This document shows, piece after piece, positions 1-8,620 of a DNA stretch of 64,000 nt. The stretch comes from Halioglobus japonicus. GTDB taxonomy: Bacteria; Pseudomonadota; Gammaproteobacteria; Pseudomonadales; Halieaceae. Each line of letters opens with the position of its first letter. Position 1 is the stretch's first letter. The stretch covers positions 1-64,000 of the forward strand of contig NZ_CP019450.1 of assembly GCF_001983995.1 (NCBI RefSeq), read 5' to 3'. The notes under the pieces were generated by a model that saw only the letters and a list, made by a program, of their open reading frames with translations, had not been told where the DNA came from and did no database searches. A program made the translations under genes and the position numbers.

Positions 1-504
1 TTTACGCCGGAACGTCATCCCTGTGTCTTTCCTACCAGGCACGACATGCCCTACGAGACGCAGCCACCACTGTCCCATTTTGAACATGGCGCGCTGAACG
101 CCTGTCGCCTGATCGAGCGAGACCTCGGTTACAGGCCAGAGAAACGCCTGCATCACGCGCCCTATGCATTGCGCCGGAGCACCCTGCAGGAGATAGAAGA
201 CAGATATCCCGATCTGGTGAATGCCACGCGGGCACGCAAGTTTCGCCATCGGGAGGATATTCCCCTGGCGACCAGCATGCATGCTTACTATTGCCATGCG
301 ACAGGACGGGCAGAGTTGCGCGATATCCGCTGTCGTTACGTGGATATTGGCGATCCCCTGTTCCTGTTGTTGGTGCATCCCCTGTCGCCATTACGGAGAG
401 GTAAATACCAGACCTGCTGCCTGAATGAGGTCAGGGCGATGAAGTTGTTCGGTGGATTACGCGATCGGATCGTTGTTCGACTTCTGGACAGGATGTTTAA
501 TTGA
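1..504 (+). CDS. Stealth-family sugar-phosphate transferase, C-terminal fragment
   Basis: The reading frame is open from base 1, so the gene starts left of the window and only about 167 C-terminal residues are seen. They resemble the conserved region 3/4 part of Stealth proteins (hexose-1-phosphate transferases that build phosphodiester-linked capsules): a DMPYETQPPL segment, then HAPYALRRSTLQEIEDRYPD, then an RKFRHREDIPLA block. The catalytic N-terminal part is outside the window. The next genes make and polymerise CDP-glycerol, which fits a phosphate-linked surface polymer. Family assignment rests on motif recall and is moderate; truncation is certain. Confidence 0.6.
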   Translation, partial: FTPERHPCVFPTRHDMPYETQPPLSHFEHGALNACRLIERDLGYRPEKRLHHAPYALRRSTLQEIEDRYPDLVNATRARKFRHREDIPLATSMHAYYCHATGRAELRDIRCRYVDIGDPLFLLLVHPLSPLRRGKYQTCCLNEVRAMKLFGGLRDRIVVRLLDRMFN

Positions 505-550
505 CGGGGCGGCGTGCGGTTTGAGGCGCGACGTTCAGATGGGAGATAGT

Positions 551-943
551 GTGGCAAAAAAAGTTCTTACATTCGGTACGTTCGATGTGTTTCACGTTGG
601 TCATTTGCGTATCCTGGAGCGAGCGGCCGCGTTCGGAGATCGGCTGGTCGTCGGTGTGTCTACCGATGCCCTGAACGAAGCTAAAAAGGGGCGGCCTCCC
701 GTCTACAGTGAAGGAGAGCGGTCGGAAATCATTCGGGCGTTGTCCTGTGTGGATGAAGTGTTTCTGGAAGAGTCGCTCGAATTGAAAGCGGACTACATCC
801 AGCGCTATGGCGCCGACATATTGGTGATGGGTGATGACTGGAAAGGCAAGTTTGACCAGTTCAGTGATCTTTGTGAGGTTGCCTACCTGCCTCGCACGCC
901 TGCGATTTCCACCACCGAAGTGATAGAAAAAATCAGGGTGTAG
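551..943 (+). CDS. Glycerol-3-phosphate cytidylyltransferase (TagD-like)
   Basis: A nucleotidyltransferase of about 130 residues, the usual size of TagD/GCT, expected to make CDP-glycerol from CTP and glycerol 3-phosphate in the cytoplasm. The N-terminal GTFDVFHVGH carries the HxGH signature (residues about 9-18), and the C-terminal ISTTEVIEKIR matches the second family signature. I chose the GTG at 551 because GGGAG lies six bases upstream and because family proteins start with a short basic stretch before VLTFGTFD; an ATG at 539 in the same frame is the alternative. It converges with, and overlaps by 11 bases, the glycerophosphotransferase on the other strand, its likely functional partner. 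Substrate could also be another alcohol phosphate. Confidence 0.85.
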   Translation: MAKKVLTFGTFDVFHVGHLRILERAAAFGDRLVVGVSTDALNEAKKGRPPVYSEGERSEIIRALSCVDEVFLEESLELKADYIQRYGADILVMGDDWKGKFDQFSDLCEVAYLPRTPAISTTEVIEKIRV

Positions 944-2078
944 TGGTCCCGGCCAGCCTTAGCACGCGCGCAGATTGAAGCGCTGCCGCTCGTCCGCGAG
1001 TGTCTTCTGCATAGAGAGCATCGAGTATTTCGCGTTGCATGGCGCCGTAGCGAGCGGTGAACGTGCGGGGCTTGTCCAGAAACTCTTCCAGTGTCGCTAC
1101 CAGTTCGGTCATTGTCGATGCGACAGCTCCCGCACGGTATTCGGGGCCCAGTGAGAATCCGTTTTTGAAGGGTGGGGGTACGTCGATAAACAGCATGGGT
1201 CGCTGCAGGCAAAGAAAGTCGAACGCGATAGACGACCAATCGCAAAGCAGTATGTCGGTGTCGGCCAGCAACGCCTCGGTGTCCGGATACGCTTTCTGTG
1301 GGCGGAACTCAACGTTGCTTAATCCCGTCTCCTGGATCTCGGCATTCAGGTGGCTGCGGATGATCAGTCGTGCCCCGTACGCGTCACAAGTAGCGGCGAT
1401 GGCTCTAATAAAAGCCGCACCCTCGAGGCCGAAGGGAAACAGTTCACGGCCGGCATCGTCCTGGCGCCAGGTGGGCGCATAGAGCACGGTCGTCTGCTTG
1501 TCGGCGGGTCGGGCCTCGGCGCTGAATAGCTGATCCGTGCGGGCATAACCGAGACTGTGCACTTGCTGTTGCCTGAAACCGAAGCGTTGCACGTACAGAT
1601 CTTCGAGCAGGGGCGAAGTCACCCAGCTCTCGTCATAGTGGTGTTGTAGCTTGAAGTCATCCGGTACGAACCCCTTGAAGGGAATCCCGTGCCAGACGTC
1701 GACAAATCGAATGTCAGTCAGGTGGACGAGGGGGAGCATCGCGTGCAGGCCATGATCGCTCACCAGCACGCGACACCTCACGAGTTGCAGCATGTCGAAC
1801 AGGTTGGTGCAGGACAGCGTGCGGATGCCATCCGCCCTTAAGCGGTGAGCCTGCTGCCGGTCGAGGAGGAGGACACGCGGATCAACCTGGTCGCTGCAGT
1901 GGCTTGCCAGGTACTCGTAGATTGCCTTCAGGTTGCCGCCATACTGGTGGCCGTAGAGCGCAACCACCGGCCGTTTTGACCGTGGGGTGAGCCATCGCAG
2001 CGCTACGATCAGCAGCGAGAAACCGCCCTGCAGGGCCAGCATCAGCCAGTGATCGGGCCGTGTTTTGTCGATTTTCAT
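933..2078 (-). CDS. CDP-glycerol glycerophosphotransferase family protein (TagB/TagF-like)
   Basis: 381 residues, the size of a single glycerophosphotransferase domain. Typical motifs are visible: VWHGIPFKG (about 128-136), LYAPTWRQDD (about 199-208) and LLCDWSSIAFDFL (about 277-289). A hydrophobic stretch near residues 15-30 would tether it to the inner membrane. It should transfer glycerol phosphate from CDP-glycerol to a growing glycan or primer. It is the last gene of a leftward set of three with overlapping ends (methyltransferase, glycosyltransferase, this gene) and its 3' end overlaps the TagD-like gene that would supply CDP-glycerol. Family is confident; acceptor is unknown. Confidence 0.88.
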   Translation of the reverse strand: MKIDKTRPDHWLMLALQGGFSLLIVALRWLTPRSKRPVVALYGHQYGGNLKAIYEYLASHCSDQVDPRVLLLDRQQAHRLRADGIRTLSCTNLFDMLQLVRCRVLVSDHGLHAMLPLVHLTDIRFVDVWHGIPFKGFVPDDFKLQHHYDESWVTSPLLEDLYVQRFGFRQQQVHSLGYARTDQLFSAEARPADKQTTVLYAPTWRQDDAGRELFPFGLEGAAFIRAIAATCDAYGARLIIRSHLNAEIQETGLSNVEFRPQKAYPDTEALLADTDILLCDWSSIAFDFLCLQRPMLFIDVPPPFKNGFSLGPEYRAGAVASTMTELVATLEEFLDKPRTFTARYGAMQREILDALYAEDTRGRAAALQSARVLRLAGTTTP

Positions 2079-3244
2079 GCGCGCGGAGCACCCTGTGGTT
2101 GGCCAAGCAGGGCGCTGATCGCTTGCTCAAGGGACGACTGGTAGTGCGGCCATGCATAGCGGCTCGCATGGTCCCGGCAGGCATCTGCGGTGAAGGTGGG
2201 TACTTGCAGATCCTGGATAATTGCATCGGCAAGTCCTTCGTAATCGCCGGCCGGTAGCAGGCGTCCGCTGCCTGCGCTGACCGCGTCGGCCACACCGCCA
2301 AGATCGAAGGCGAAGGTCGGTGTGCCGCTGGCTGCGGCTTCGACAGCGACCATGCCGAAACCTTCTACATCACCGGGAACCTCGACCAGTGGAAACACGT
2401 GGGCAGCGCTGCTGGCGAAGGCCAGCCACATATCATCGTCATCGACGGCGCCGACGAAGTGGATATGAGGCGCCAGCTGCAACGCCTCGACGGCCTTCAA
2501 GGTTTCTCCTTGGTCACCATTGCGGGTCAGGCCGTCACTGGGGTTTTCCCCCACGACGAGCATGCCCACTCCCTTGGTGGCCTCAAGTACACGCGGAAGG
2601 CCGTGCCTGAGGAAGTGCGACAGGCCCTTGCGCTTCGTCAGCCTGCCGGCAAACAGCAGGTAGCGTTCAAAGGGAATAGCGTGACGCTCCCTGAATGCTG
2701 CTATTTGCTCCTCGTCGAGGCCGGAGGGTAGATCGGTACCGGGATTGATCACGGTAATGCGCGCCGGTTGTACTCCCCGACCCGTTGCCAGCTGGCGAGT
2801 ATTCTCACTGTTGGCGATGAGGTGGTCCGCGTTGCGAATGGAGGGCAGAAACAGCCACTGGTAGGGTTTGCTGTTAACGACCAGGTCGAGGCCGTGCAGG
2901 AAGATCAGCGATCTTGCGCCACACAGCCGTCTGGCCAGTGCAACCAGGGGCGCTGCAAGGCCGCTGCCGCCCACTATGAGCTCGAAACGATCGCGGCGGC
3001 AATGGCGCAGGACGTGGGCAAGGCCACTGGACATGAAGCCGGCGAGGGAGGATGGCGCCGTAAAAACGGTCGTGTCATCTGGCAGGTGCTGCTCGCAGCC
3101 AGCCGGGCCGATGACGGTGAGGTCGAGGTAGTGCCGCATGCCCAGGGCGGCATTCAGGATGAGCCGTTCCATTCCGCCGACAAGCGGCGGTAGATTCCGC
3201 GTAATCAGCAGAACCCGGGGTTTGTGAGGCTCAGTCCTGGCCAT
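2075..3244 (-). CDS. Glycosyltransferase family 4 protein
   Basis: 389 residues with the two Rossmann halves of GT-B enzymes. The N-terminal half has the sugar-acceptor loop NLPPLVGGMERL (about 18-29). The C-terminal half has the nucleotide-sugar region FAGRLTKRKGL near residue 200 and the EGFGMVAVEAAASGTP block (EX7E-like) near 305-320. It should add a hexose to a lipid-linked or CDP-glycerol-derived surface glycan at the cytoplasmic membrane face. Its start overlaps the end of the upstream methyltransferase and its stop overlaps the next start by four bases, implying coupled translation. Donor and linkage cannot be told. Confidence 0.88.
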   Translation of the reverse strand: MARTEPHKPRVLLITRNLPPLVGGMERLILNAALGMRHYLDLTVIGPAGCEQHLPDDTTVFTAPSSLAGFMSSGLAHVLRHCRRDRFELIVGGSGLAAPLVALARRLCGARSLIFLHGLDLVVNSKPYQWLFLPSIRNADHLIANSENTRQLATGRGVQPARITVINPGTDLPSGLDEEQIAAFRERHAIPFERYLLFAGRLTKRKGLSHFLRHGLPRVLEATKGVGMLVVGENPSDGLTRNGDQGETLKAVEALQLAPHIHFVGAVDDDDMWLAFASSAAHVFPLVEVPGDVEGFGMVAVEAAASGTPTFAFDLGGVADAVSAGSGRLLPAGDYEGLADAIIQDLQVPTFTADACRDHASRYAWPHYQSSLEQAISALLGQPQGAPRA

Positions 3245-3989
3245 GTTTTGCCAGTACCCAGATGTGTGGTGTCAGCCAGGGCAGGCCTCGGGCCACGAAG
3301 TGGGCGAGACGGTGTTTCAGGCTGCCGGGAGGCAGCATATAGTCAACGCCGAATCGGGTGGGTTCTGCGATCACCCGTGCCGAGTAGTCGCTGAAATTGA
3401 AGGCTTCACACAGTTTGCGCAGCGCCCAATAGCTGACGTGCTTCTCGTGGTAGAAGTCGCCTTTGCCCGCGGCACGCAGGTAATAGTGTGCCATTGGTCT
3501 TGGGATGACCGACAGTAACGGTAGCTTGTGGTGGGGCTCCATATACATCAGGCGATTGTTGCCTGAGAAATAGCAGAAACCACCGGGCTTCAGGACCCGG
3601 TAGATTTCCCGAAACATCTGGCTGGCGTCCGGTACGTGTTCGTAGACATGCGAGCACACCACCACGTCGACGCTGGCATCGTCCTGCTCGAGCGCCATGG
3701 CATCGCCGGCGGCAAAGTGGAGGTTGGGTTTGGCGAAGGTCTCCCTGGCGTGAGCCATCGCGGGCTCATCAATATCGACGCCGAAGACAGTGCCGAAGTA
3801 GTCAGCGAGAAGGTTGTCGATAATACCGCTGGAACTGCCGACATCCAGGAGGGTGAGATCCGTGAGATCCTCACGTGCCAGGTAATCCTGGCACACTTTG
3901 AGTACGGTTCTCGCTTTGCGCTCGCGCCCCTCGGCATTGAACACGGAGGGTTTCAACGCCGAATAGTTGTACTGGTAATCCCGATCCAT
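3231..3989 (-). CDS. Class I SAM-dependent methyltransferase
   Basis: 252 residues with a Methyltransf_11-type core: motif I LLDVGSSSGIIDNLL near 44-58, the acidic post-I strand FGVDIDEPAM, and VVVCSHVYEHVPD near 110-122 followed by the LKPGGFCYFSGNNR segment. Such enzymes in polysaccharide loci often methylate a terminal sugar or work on a lipid-linked intermediate. It is first in the leftward gene set and overlaps the next gene by 14 bases. GAGAGG lies just upstream of the ATG. Substrate not predictable. Confidence 0.85.
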   Translation of the reverse strand: MDRDYQYNYSALKPSVFNAEGRERKARTVLKVCQDYLAREDLTDLTLLDVGSSSGIIDNLLADYFGTVFGVDIDEPAMAHARETFAKPNLHFAAGDAMALEQDDASVDVVVCSHVYEHVPDASQMFREIYRVLKPGGFCYFSGNNRLMYMEPHHKLPLLSVIPRPMAHYYLRAAGKGDFYHEKHVSYWALRKLCEAFNFSDYSARVIAEPTRFGVDYMLPPGSLKHRLAHFVARGLPWLTPHIWVLAKHGQD

Positions 3990-4635
3990 GTGCCTCTCAC
4001 CAGAATTATTTTTGTATATGCACTAGCATCTGAAGCTAATATCCCCACCCCAGTCTAATCCGGTCTCCAGCGCATAATCGCGGTAACATACTGATATTGA
4101 AAATCAATTCCACGCCCCGAGTCCCAGATAAAAACGCTATATACCGTCTTGGTCGTAAATTGTCTCGAAATGGCCGCTAAGCCTAAGCAAAAATGATAAC
4201 ACCAATTGAGTTCGTGAAAGAGCGGTATAAACCTTTTCCGGGAAACTTGGAACAACGTATCTGGGGGGGGCAAAAAAGCGAACGCTACCACGAATCGCTC
4301 GGTAACCTGAAGCCAGCTAGTGTTTATTCTAGGCGCAGACAACAGATTCTCGATCAATGAAAGGAGATATTACTGAACACCTTGGCGACGCGTCCCAAGA
4401 TGCTTTCTAAACAATCAGGCAGAGTTACAGGTCCAGATGAGCTGAAGCGTCTATTAAATGACGATGCAGCCTGAATGGAAAGTTATAACGACGCACAAAT
4501 GATCACCCAAACCCTGCGATTTGACTGCATGCTGATCTCCTTTAGGCACTGACCCTTTGCAAACACGCAGGCACTTAGGTCAAGCAGCCCGAATGTACAG
4601 ATATAAAGGATCACCATTATCGTAGAAATCAATAG
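3990..4635. other. Gene-free, AT-richer intergenic region
   Basis: About 650 bases between two divergent transcription units, visibly richer in A and T than its neighbours. The longest frame (4055-4357, minus strand) has no family features and reads like chance coding. A short frame on the plus strand after AAGGAG at 4360 stops quickly. The region must hold the promoter of the leftward polysaccharide genes. The change of composition at the edge of a surface-polymer locus fits a recombination junction, but no repeat or integrase is visible. Confidence 0.6.
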
Positions 4636-4644
4636 TGTTATACT
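4636..4644 (+). promoter_or_regulatory. Candidate extended -10 promoter for xseB-ispA
   Basis: TGTTATACT is a TGn extended -10 with a near-consensus hexamer, 31 bases before the xseB ATG. No good -35 is seen at the usual distance, which is normal for extended -10 promoters. Not tested. Confidence 0.45.
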
Positions 4645-4675
4645 GCCCCCAACAAACAAGAATCATTTCACTCCC

Positions 4676-4894
4676 ATGGAAAAACAAAATCTACCTGAAA
4701 CCCTCGCGGACCGGCTGCAACGTTTGGAAACCGTCGTCAAAAATCTTGAGTCCGAAGACCAATCAATTGAAAAGTCGCTGGCAGAGTACGAAGAGGGAAT
4801 TAATCTTATCCGTAAAGCTCAGGCTGACATCTCCAACGCAGAGCAAAAAGTTCATATTCTCGGCAATACCGCCTTTGGCGAAGAAGAAAGCTGA
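4676..4894 (+). CDS. xseB: Exodeoxyribonuclease VII small subunit
   Basis: 72 residues, the usual size. The pattern ETLADRLQRLETVVKNLES then DQSIEKSLAEYEEGINLI is the two-helix hairpin typical of XseB, which binds several copies to XseA to form the single-strand-specific exonuclease VII. Strongly charged, no signal. The stop is two bases before the ispA start, so the pair is translationally linked, the standard gammaproteobacterial arrangement. XseA is not in the window. Confidence 0.93.
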   Translation: MEKQNLPETLADRLQRLETVVKNLESEDQSIEKSLAEYEEGINLIRKAQADISNAEQKVHILGNTAFGEEES

Positions 4895-4896
4895 TA

Positions 4897-5772
4897 GTGG
4901 CTGCTATAACTGTGCTTACCGCATTTATGCAAAAGTGTCGACTAAACCCGAAAGATCAACTCCCTCTTGATCTTCTAATCCCCGATCTGGCAGCAGTGTG
5001 CAGCTACGCATTGGAGGAAAGTGGCAAGCAAGTACGGCCGGCCCTAGCCTACCTTGCATTCTCGACAATAACACCCGGTTCGATCAACTTGGTCCCTGTC
5101 TCCGCTCTGGAACTAATCCACACCTACTCCCTAATCCACGACGACCTCCCCGCCATGGACGACGACGATATGCGTCGTGGCAAGCCCTCTCTTCACAAGG
5201 CTTTCGACGAAGCCACCGCCATTCTTGTGGGCGATGGCCTCCAGGCCCGAGCTTTCGAACTACTCGCCGATGCCCCGGATCTATCAGTAGAGCAAAAAGT
5301 GCGCATGATTAAAGTGCTCGCCCAAGCATCCGGTTTTGAGGGCATGGTCGGCGGCCAATACATCGACATTCAGGCCGTCGACTCCGACATGACCCTGGAA
5401 GAACTCCAGGCCATGCACGAGATGAAGACCGGCGCCCTCGTCCGCGCATCTCTCGCCCTGGGTGGCATTGCTGCCAATGGCACAGACGAGCAGTTGGCGG
5501 CGCTGGACGAGTACGGCAAGCACATCGGGCTGGCCTTTCAGGTTGTCGACGACATTCTGGATGTGGAAGGTGACGCGGAAGCGCTCGGCAAAACAGCGGG
5601 CAAAGACGCTGAAGCCAATAAACCGACTTATGTGAAACTCCTGGGTCTCGACGGCGCCAAAGCCGAGGCGAAGCGCCTGCTACAGGCAGCTATCGATGCA
5701 CTGGAAATGTTTGGGGATTCAGCGGACCAACTCCGTGACCTGGCCCGATATATCGTGGAGAGGGATCGATAA
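4897..5772 (+). CDS. ispA: Polyprenyl synthetase, farnesyl diphosphate synthase type
   Basis: 291 residues. The first Asp-rich motif is DDLPAMDD (82-89), of the DDxxxxD type with the preceding HTYSLIH, and the second is DDILD (218-222). GKQVRPAL near 43-50 is the isopentenyl-diphosphate binding region. It should condense DMAPP and GPP with IPP to make C15-PP for quinones and undecaprenyl carriers. The GTG start at 4897 directly follows the xseB stop. The usual third gene, dxs, does not follow; ribA on the opposite strand ends 58 bases later. Confidence 0.93.
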   Translation: MAAITVLTAFMQKCRLNPKDQLPLDLLIPDLAAVCSYALEESGKQVRPALAYLAFSTITPGSINLVPVSALELIHTYSLIHDDLPAMDDDDMRRGKPSLHKAFDEATAILVGDGLQARAFELLADAPDLSVEQKVRMIKVLAQASGFEGMVGGQYIDIQAVDSDMTLEELQAMHEMKTGALVRASLALGGIAANGTDEQLAALDEYGKHIGLAFQVVDDILDVEGDAEALGKTAGKDAEANKPTYVKLLGLDGAKAEAKRLLQAAIDALEMFGDSADQLRDLARYIVERDR

Positions 5773-5830
5773 GTGACTTTGGGGCGGCTTGCCCCCGACA
5801 TCACCGAGTGAAGTAGAGAACAGACTGGGC

Positions 5831-6427
5831 CTAGCCCGTCTCATCCATCATATGCCCCAACTTCCCCGCCTTGGTGCTCAGATACTTCTCATTATGCGGA
5901 TTCGCCCCGGTATGAAGCGCAATCCGCTCCACCACATTCACCCCGTGCTCTTCCAATGCTTTCACTTTACGCGGGTTATTCGTCATCAGACGCACAGCGG
6001 TGATATTCAGGTGGTGAATCATGGGCTTGAGAATGCTGTAATCACGCATATCCGCGCCGAAACCTAATTGCTCATTCGCCTCTACGGTATCCGCACCAGC
6101 ATCCTGTAGCTTGTAAGCCTTAATCTTGTTCAGCAGGCCAATGCCGCGGCCTTCCTGGCGGAGATAGAACAGCGCACCCCTGCCCTCTTTGGCAATGGCC
6201 TCCAGAGCGGCATCGAGCTGGGGGCCGCAGTCACAGCGCATGCTGGAGAAGGCATCGCCAGTGAGGCATTCTGAGTGCACACGGGATAGCACGGGAGCGC
6301 CGTCGCCGACATCGCCCATGGTGAGGACAATGTGCTCCTTGTTGGATTCCACGTCCTCAAAGCCATGCATATCGAACACACCCCAGGCAGTGGGGAGGCG
6401 GGAGGATTCTACGTATCGTGCAACCAA
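5831..6427 (-). CDS. ribA: GTP cyclohydrolase II
   Basis: First step of riboflavin synthesis: GTP to 2,5-diamino-6-ribosylamino-pyrimidinone phosphate, formate and pyrophosphate. [20 protein letters not shown] supplies the three zinc cysteines; with a TTG start at 6427 they fall at 54, 65 and 67, as in the E. coli enzyme, which is why I prefer this start over a TTG at 6445. [16 protein letters not shown] is the active-site loop. No Shine-Dalgarno is obvious. The gene is free-standing and complete, in contrast to the degenerate cyclohydrolase domain of the RibBA-like protein at 9689-10804. Confidence 0.93.
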   Translation of the reverse strand: MVARYVESSRLPTAWGVFDMHGFEDVESNKEHIVLTMGDVGDGAPVLSRVHSECLTGDAFSSMRCDCGPQLDAALEAIAKEGRGALFYLRQEGRGIGLLNKIKAYKLQDAGADTVEANEQLGFGADMRDYSILKPMIHHLNITAVRLMTNNPRKVKALEEHGVNVVERIALHTGANPHNEKYLSTKAGKLGHMMDETG

Positions 6428-6492
6428 AGGGGCGTATCCGTGCAAAAGGGCGCGTATTCTAACAGGTTTGGGGCAAGGGGCGCGAGGGTGTA

Positions 6493-7143
6493 TCAGGGGC
6501 CCTTGGTGAGGGTCATAACCCCCTGTTTTTCTTCAATTTTAACATGTCTTAGCCAGGTCATGCCGAGCAGCACCGTAGAGGGCTGATCACCCTCCAGCAC
6601 CGCGGCCTGCACGTTATTCACCTTGATGCCGCCCACATCCACGGCCTTGAGGTTCACCAGGTAGGCGCGCACATTGCCACTGGCGGTTTCCACCCGGGTG
6701 GGTGAGCCATCTTCAGCTTTCACACCTAGGCGCCGCGCCTCACCGAGGTTCATCGCCATCACATTGGCGCCGGTATCCACCAGCACTTCGGCCTGGCGGC
6801 CGTTAATGGTGGCGTTGGTGCGGTACTGCAACGAGGGGTTGATCTGAATGGTCACCACCTGCTCTGAGGGTGGCTGGTAGTTAGCGCCTACTTTGCGGGA
6901 GAGCCCCACCACGGTCTCATTGCCATCCACCTCGAGGGTGGCGGTGCGGGTGTAGACGGCGATCAGGGTCACGCCCTGAAAGGTCTGCCCCACCTTGACC
7001 ATTTTGCGCTGGCCATCGACGTTGACCACGGCAGCATTGGGGGGCATCAGACCTTCAATCTCGATATGAGGGTCGGCAATCGTACGCAGGGGTGCACTTA
7101 GCAGGGCTGCTGCCAGCAGGATTGTTGCGAGCAAACGAATCAC
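6493..7143 (-). CDS. Exported retropepsin-like aspartic protease (TIGR02281 type)
   Basis: 216 residues. The N-terminus ([18 protein letters not shown]) is a Sec signal peptide. A single retropepsin-like catalytic motif VDTGAN lies at 122-127, with the LLGMTWL motif near 192-198 completing the fold. Single-lobed enzymes of this kind dimerise. The upstream 60 residues hold a small beta domain of unknown role. Its start overlaps the end of pgpA by four bases, so it is probably the last gene of the nrdR-rib-nusB-thiL-pgpA transcript. Substrate unknown; periplasmic location inferred from the signal. Confidence 0.82.
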   Translation of the reverse strand: MIRLLATILLAAALLSAPLRTIADPHIEIEGLMPPNAAVVNVDGQRKMVKVGQTFQGVTLIAVYTRTATLEVDGNETVVGLSRKVGANYQPPSEQVVTIQINPSLQYRTNATINGRQAEVLVDTGANVMAMNLGEARRLGVKAEDGSPTRVETASGNVRAYLVNLKAVDVGGIKVNNVQAAVLEGDQPSTVLLGMTWLRHVKIEEKQGVMTLTKGP

Positions 7144-7637
7144 TGGATCCCCGCCTGCGCGGGGATGACGGTGTGAGCTATGTGCAGCACACCGCAGGCC
7201 ATCAGCCCCGCCACAATGTCATCAATCATAATGCCAAGGCCGCCATCCACGCGCTTGTCCAGCCAGCCAATCGGCCAGGGTTTGGCGATATCGAAAATGC
7301 GGAACGCCACAAAGCCGGCCAGCATCCACACCCAGTCGGCAGGCAGCGCCCACATGGTCAGCCAGTAGCCGACGAACTCATCCCAGACAATGCCCGGATG
7401 ATCGTGTACGCCCAACTCTTTGCTGGCCTTGTCGCAAATCCAGATGCCGGCAACAAAGGCCACTACGAGCGCTACGGTATACATCTCCAGGCTCAGGTGC
7501 GAGAGCAGCCAGAACAGGGGCACCGCGGCAATGGTGCCAAAAGTGCCCGGCGCCTTCGGCGCGAGGCCCGAGCCCAGGCCAAAGGCCAGGAACTGGATGG
7601 GAGACTTCAGCGGGTTTGGTGATATTGAATCGGGCAT
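7140..7637 (-). CDS. pgpA: Phosphatidylglycerophosphatase A
   Basis: Dephosphorylates phosphatidylglycerophosphate to phosphatidylglycerol in the inner membrane. GSGLAPKAPGTFGT near the start and WDEFVGYWLTM are family signatures, with three to four membrane helices. I chose ATG 7637, preceded by AGGA at good spacing, over ATG 7655. The last residues [11 protein letters not shown] are encoded by a dispersed palindromic repeat (7144-7170) that has replaced the native end; the same repeat lies just upstream of the gene, at 7659-7687. Order thiL-pgpA is conserved in the class. Confidence 0.92.
   Translation of the reverse strand: MPDSISPNPLKSPIQFLAFGLGSGLAPKAPGTFGTIAAVPLFWLLSHLSLEMYTVALVVAFVAGIWICDKASKELGVHDHPGIVWDEFVGYWLTMWALPADWVWMLAGFVAFRIFDIAKPWPIGWLDKRVDGGLGIMIDDIVAGLMACGVLHIAHTVIPAQAGIQ
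7144..7170. repeat. Palindromic repeat, TGGATYCCCGCC family, copy 1
   Basis: TGGATCCCCGCC and GGGGATGACG flank a short TGCGC centre, giving a hairpin of CCCCGC/GCGGGG. Related copies lie at 7659, 8621, 30625 and 31068. This copy forms the 3' end of pgpA and translates as VIPAQAGIQ, a tail known from many unrelated proteobacterial proteins. Confidence 0.85.
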
Positions 7638-7658
7638 GATTTCCTGTGTCTGCATTTC

Positions 7659-7687
7659 CTGGATTCCCGCCTACGCGGGAATGACGA
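7659..7687. repeat. Palindromic repeat, TGGATYCCCGCC family, copy 2
   Basis: Contains TGGATTCCCGCC, then TACGCGGGAATGACG. It fills most of the gap between the end of thiL (7690) and the start of pgpA, in the same orientation as copy 1, so pgpA is bracketed by direct copies. Confidence 0.85.
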
Positions 7688-7689
7688 GG

Positions 7690-8600
7690 TCAAAAATGCT
7701 GGTAACCGGCGCCGGTGTCAATATCGGCATCGATCTGAACGCCCTCACCGGCCACGACCGTACCTATGCGCACGCAGCCCTCAGGCGCTGGCACACCTGT
7801 CGGCAGCGTGAAGCAAAGCTCGTAATCATCGCCGCCGTTAAGCGCCCAGGTGATGGCCCGCTCGCCGGCCTCTGCCAACGCAGGCGATACGGGCAACGCC
7901 GCGGATTCCAGCTCGATGGCTACGCCACTGGCAGCGGCAATATGCCCGGCATCTGCCAACAGGCCATCGGATATATCAATGGCCGCCGTGGCCACCGCCA
8001 GCAATTGCTGACCAAGGGCCAGGCGAGCGGTGGGCCGCTCGTGGCGTTCTACCAGATAAGCGGCGGCATCGCGGCTGGGGCGCCACTCGTCCTGCAGAAA
8101 TGCCAGGCCACCTGCGGCATCACCCAGCGTGCCCGATACATACACCTCGTCACCTACCTGAGCGCCAGAACGCAGCAGTGCCTGGTCTACAGGCACTGCG
8201 CCCATTACCTGCACACTGACCGTGAGAGGGCCGCGGGTGGTATCCCCCCCACCAGGGGCAGTGAATATTCAGACACAGCCTCGGCCAGACCCTGGCTGAA
8301 ACTGTGCACCCAGAATTCCTCAGCATCGGGCAAGGTCAGCGCTATGGTCATGCCCAGCGGGCGGGCGCCCATGGCAGCGAGATCCGATGCCGCAGTGGCA
8401 ACGGCGCGGTAGCCGATAATTTCAGGGAAAGTGTCTGGCAGGAAGTGAACGCCTTCCACCAGGGTATCCAACGAGGTGATCAGGCGTTCGCCGGGTTCCA
8501 GCTTGAGGATGGCGCAATCGTCTCCCACGGACAGTTCGACGGCAGGGCCGGCGCCCAGGTGGGCGAAGTGGCGGTAGATTAAGTCGAATTCACTGGGCAT
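7690..8600 (-). CDS. thiL: Thiamine-monophosphate kinase, frameshifted in this sequence
   Basis: Phosphorylates thiamine monophosphate to the diphosphate cofactor. The first part (8600 to about 8250) has SVGDDCAIL, the metal site near residue 25, and SLDTLVEGVHF; the second part has GTLGDAAGGLAFL, AIDISDGLLADAGH and GGDDYELCFT. The frame breaks at a run of seven C (8244-8250): one more base restores LVGGDTTRGPLTVSVQVMGA. Total length, about 303 residues, is a little short of the usual 320. All motifs are intact on both sides, so I think the gene is real and the break is a consensus error. Lies between nusB and pgpA as usual. Confidence 0.88.
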
Positions 8601-8620
8601 GGGTTTGGGCCGCAGGGTTT

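Noticed and set aside
4055..4357. 100-residue minus-strand frame in the AT-rich gap
   Set aside because: No ribosome site, no recognisable motif and an unnatural composition.
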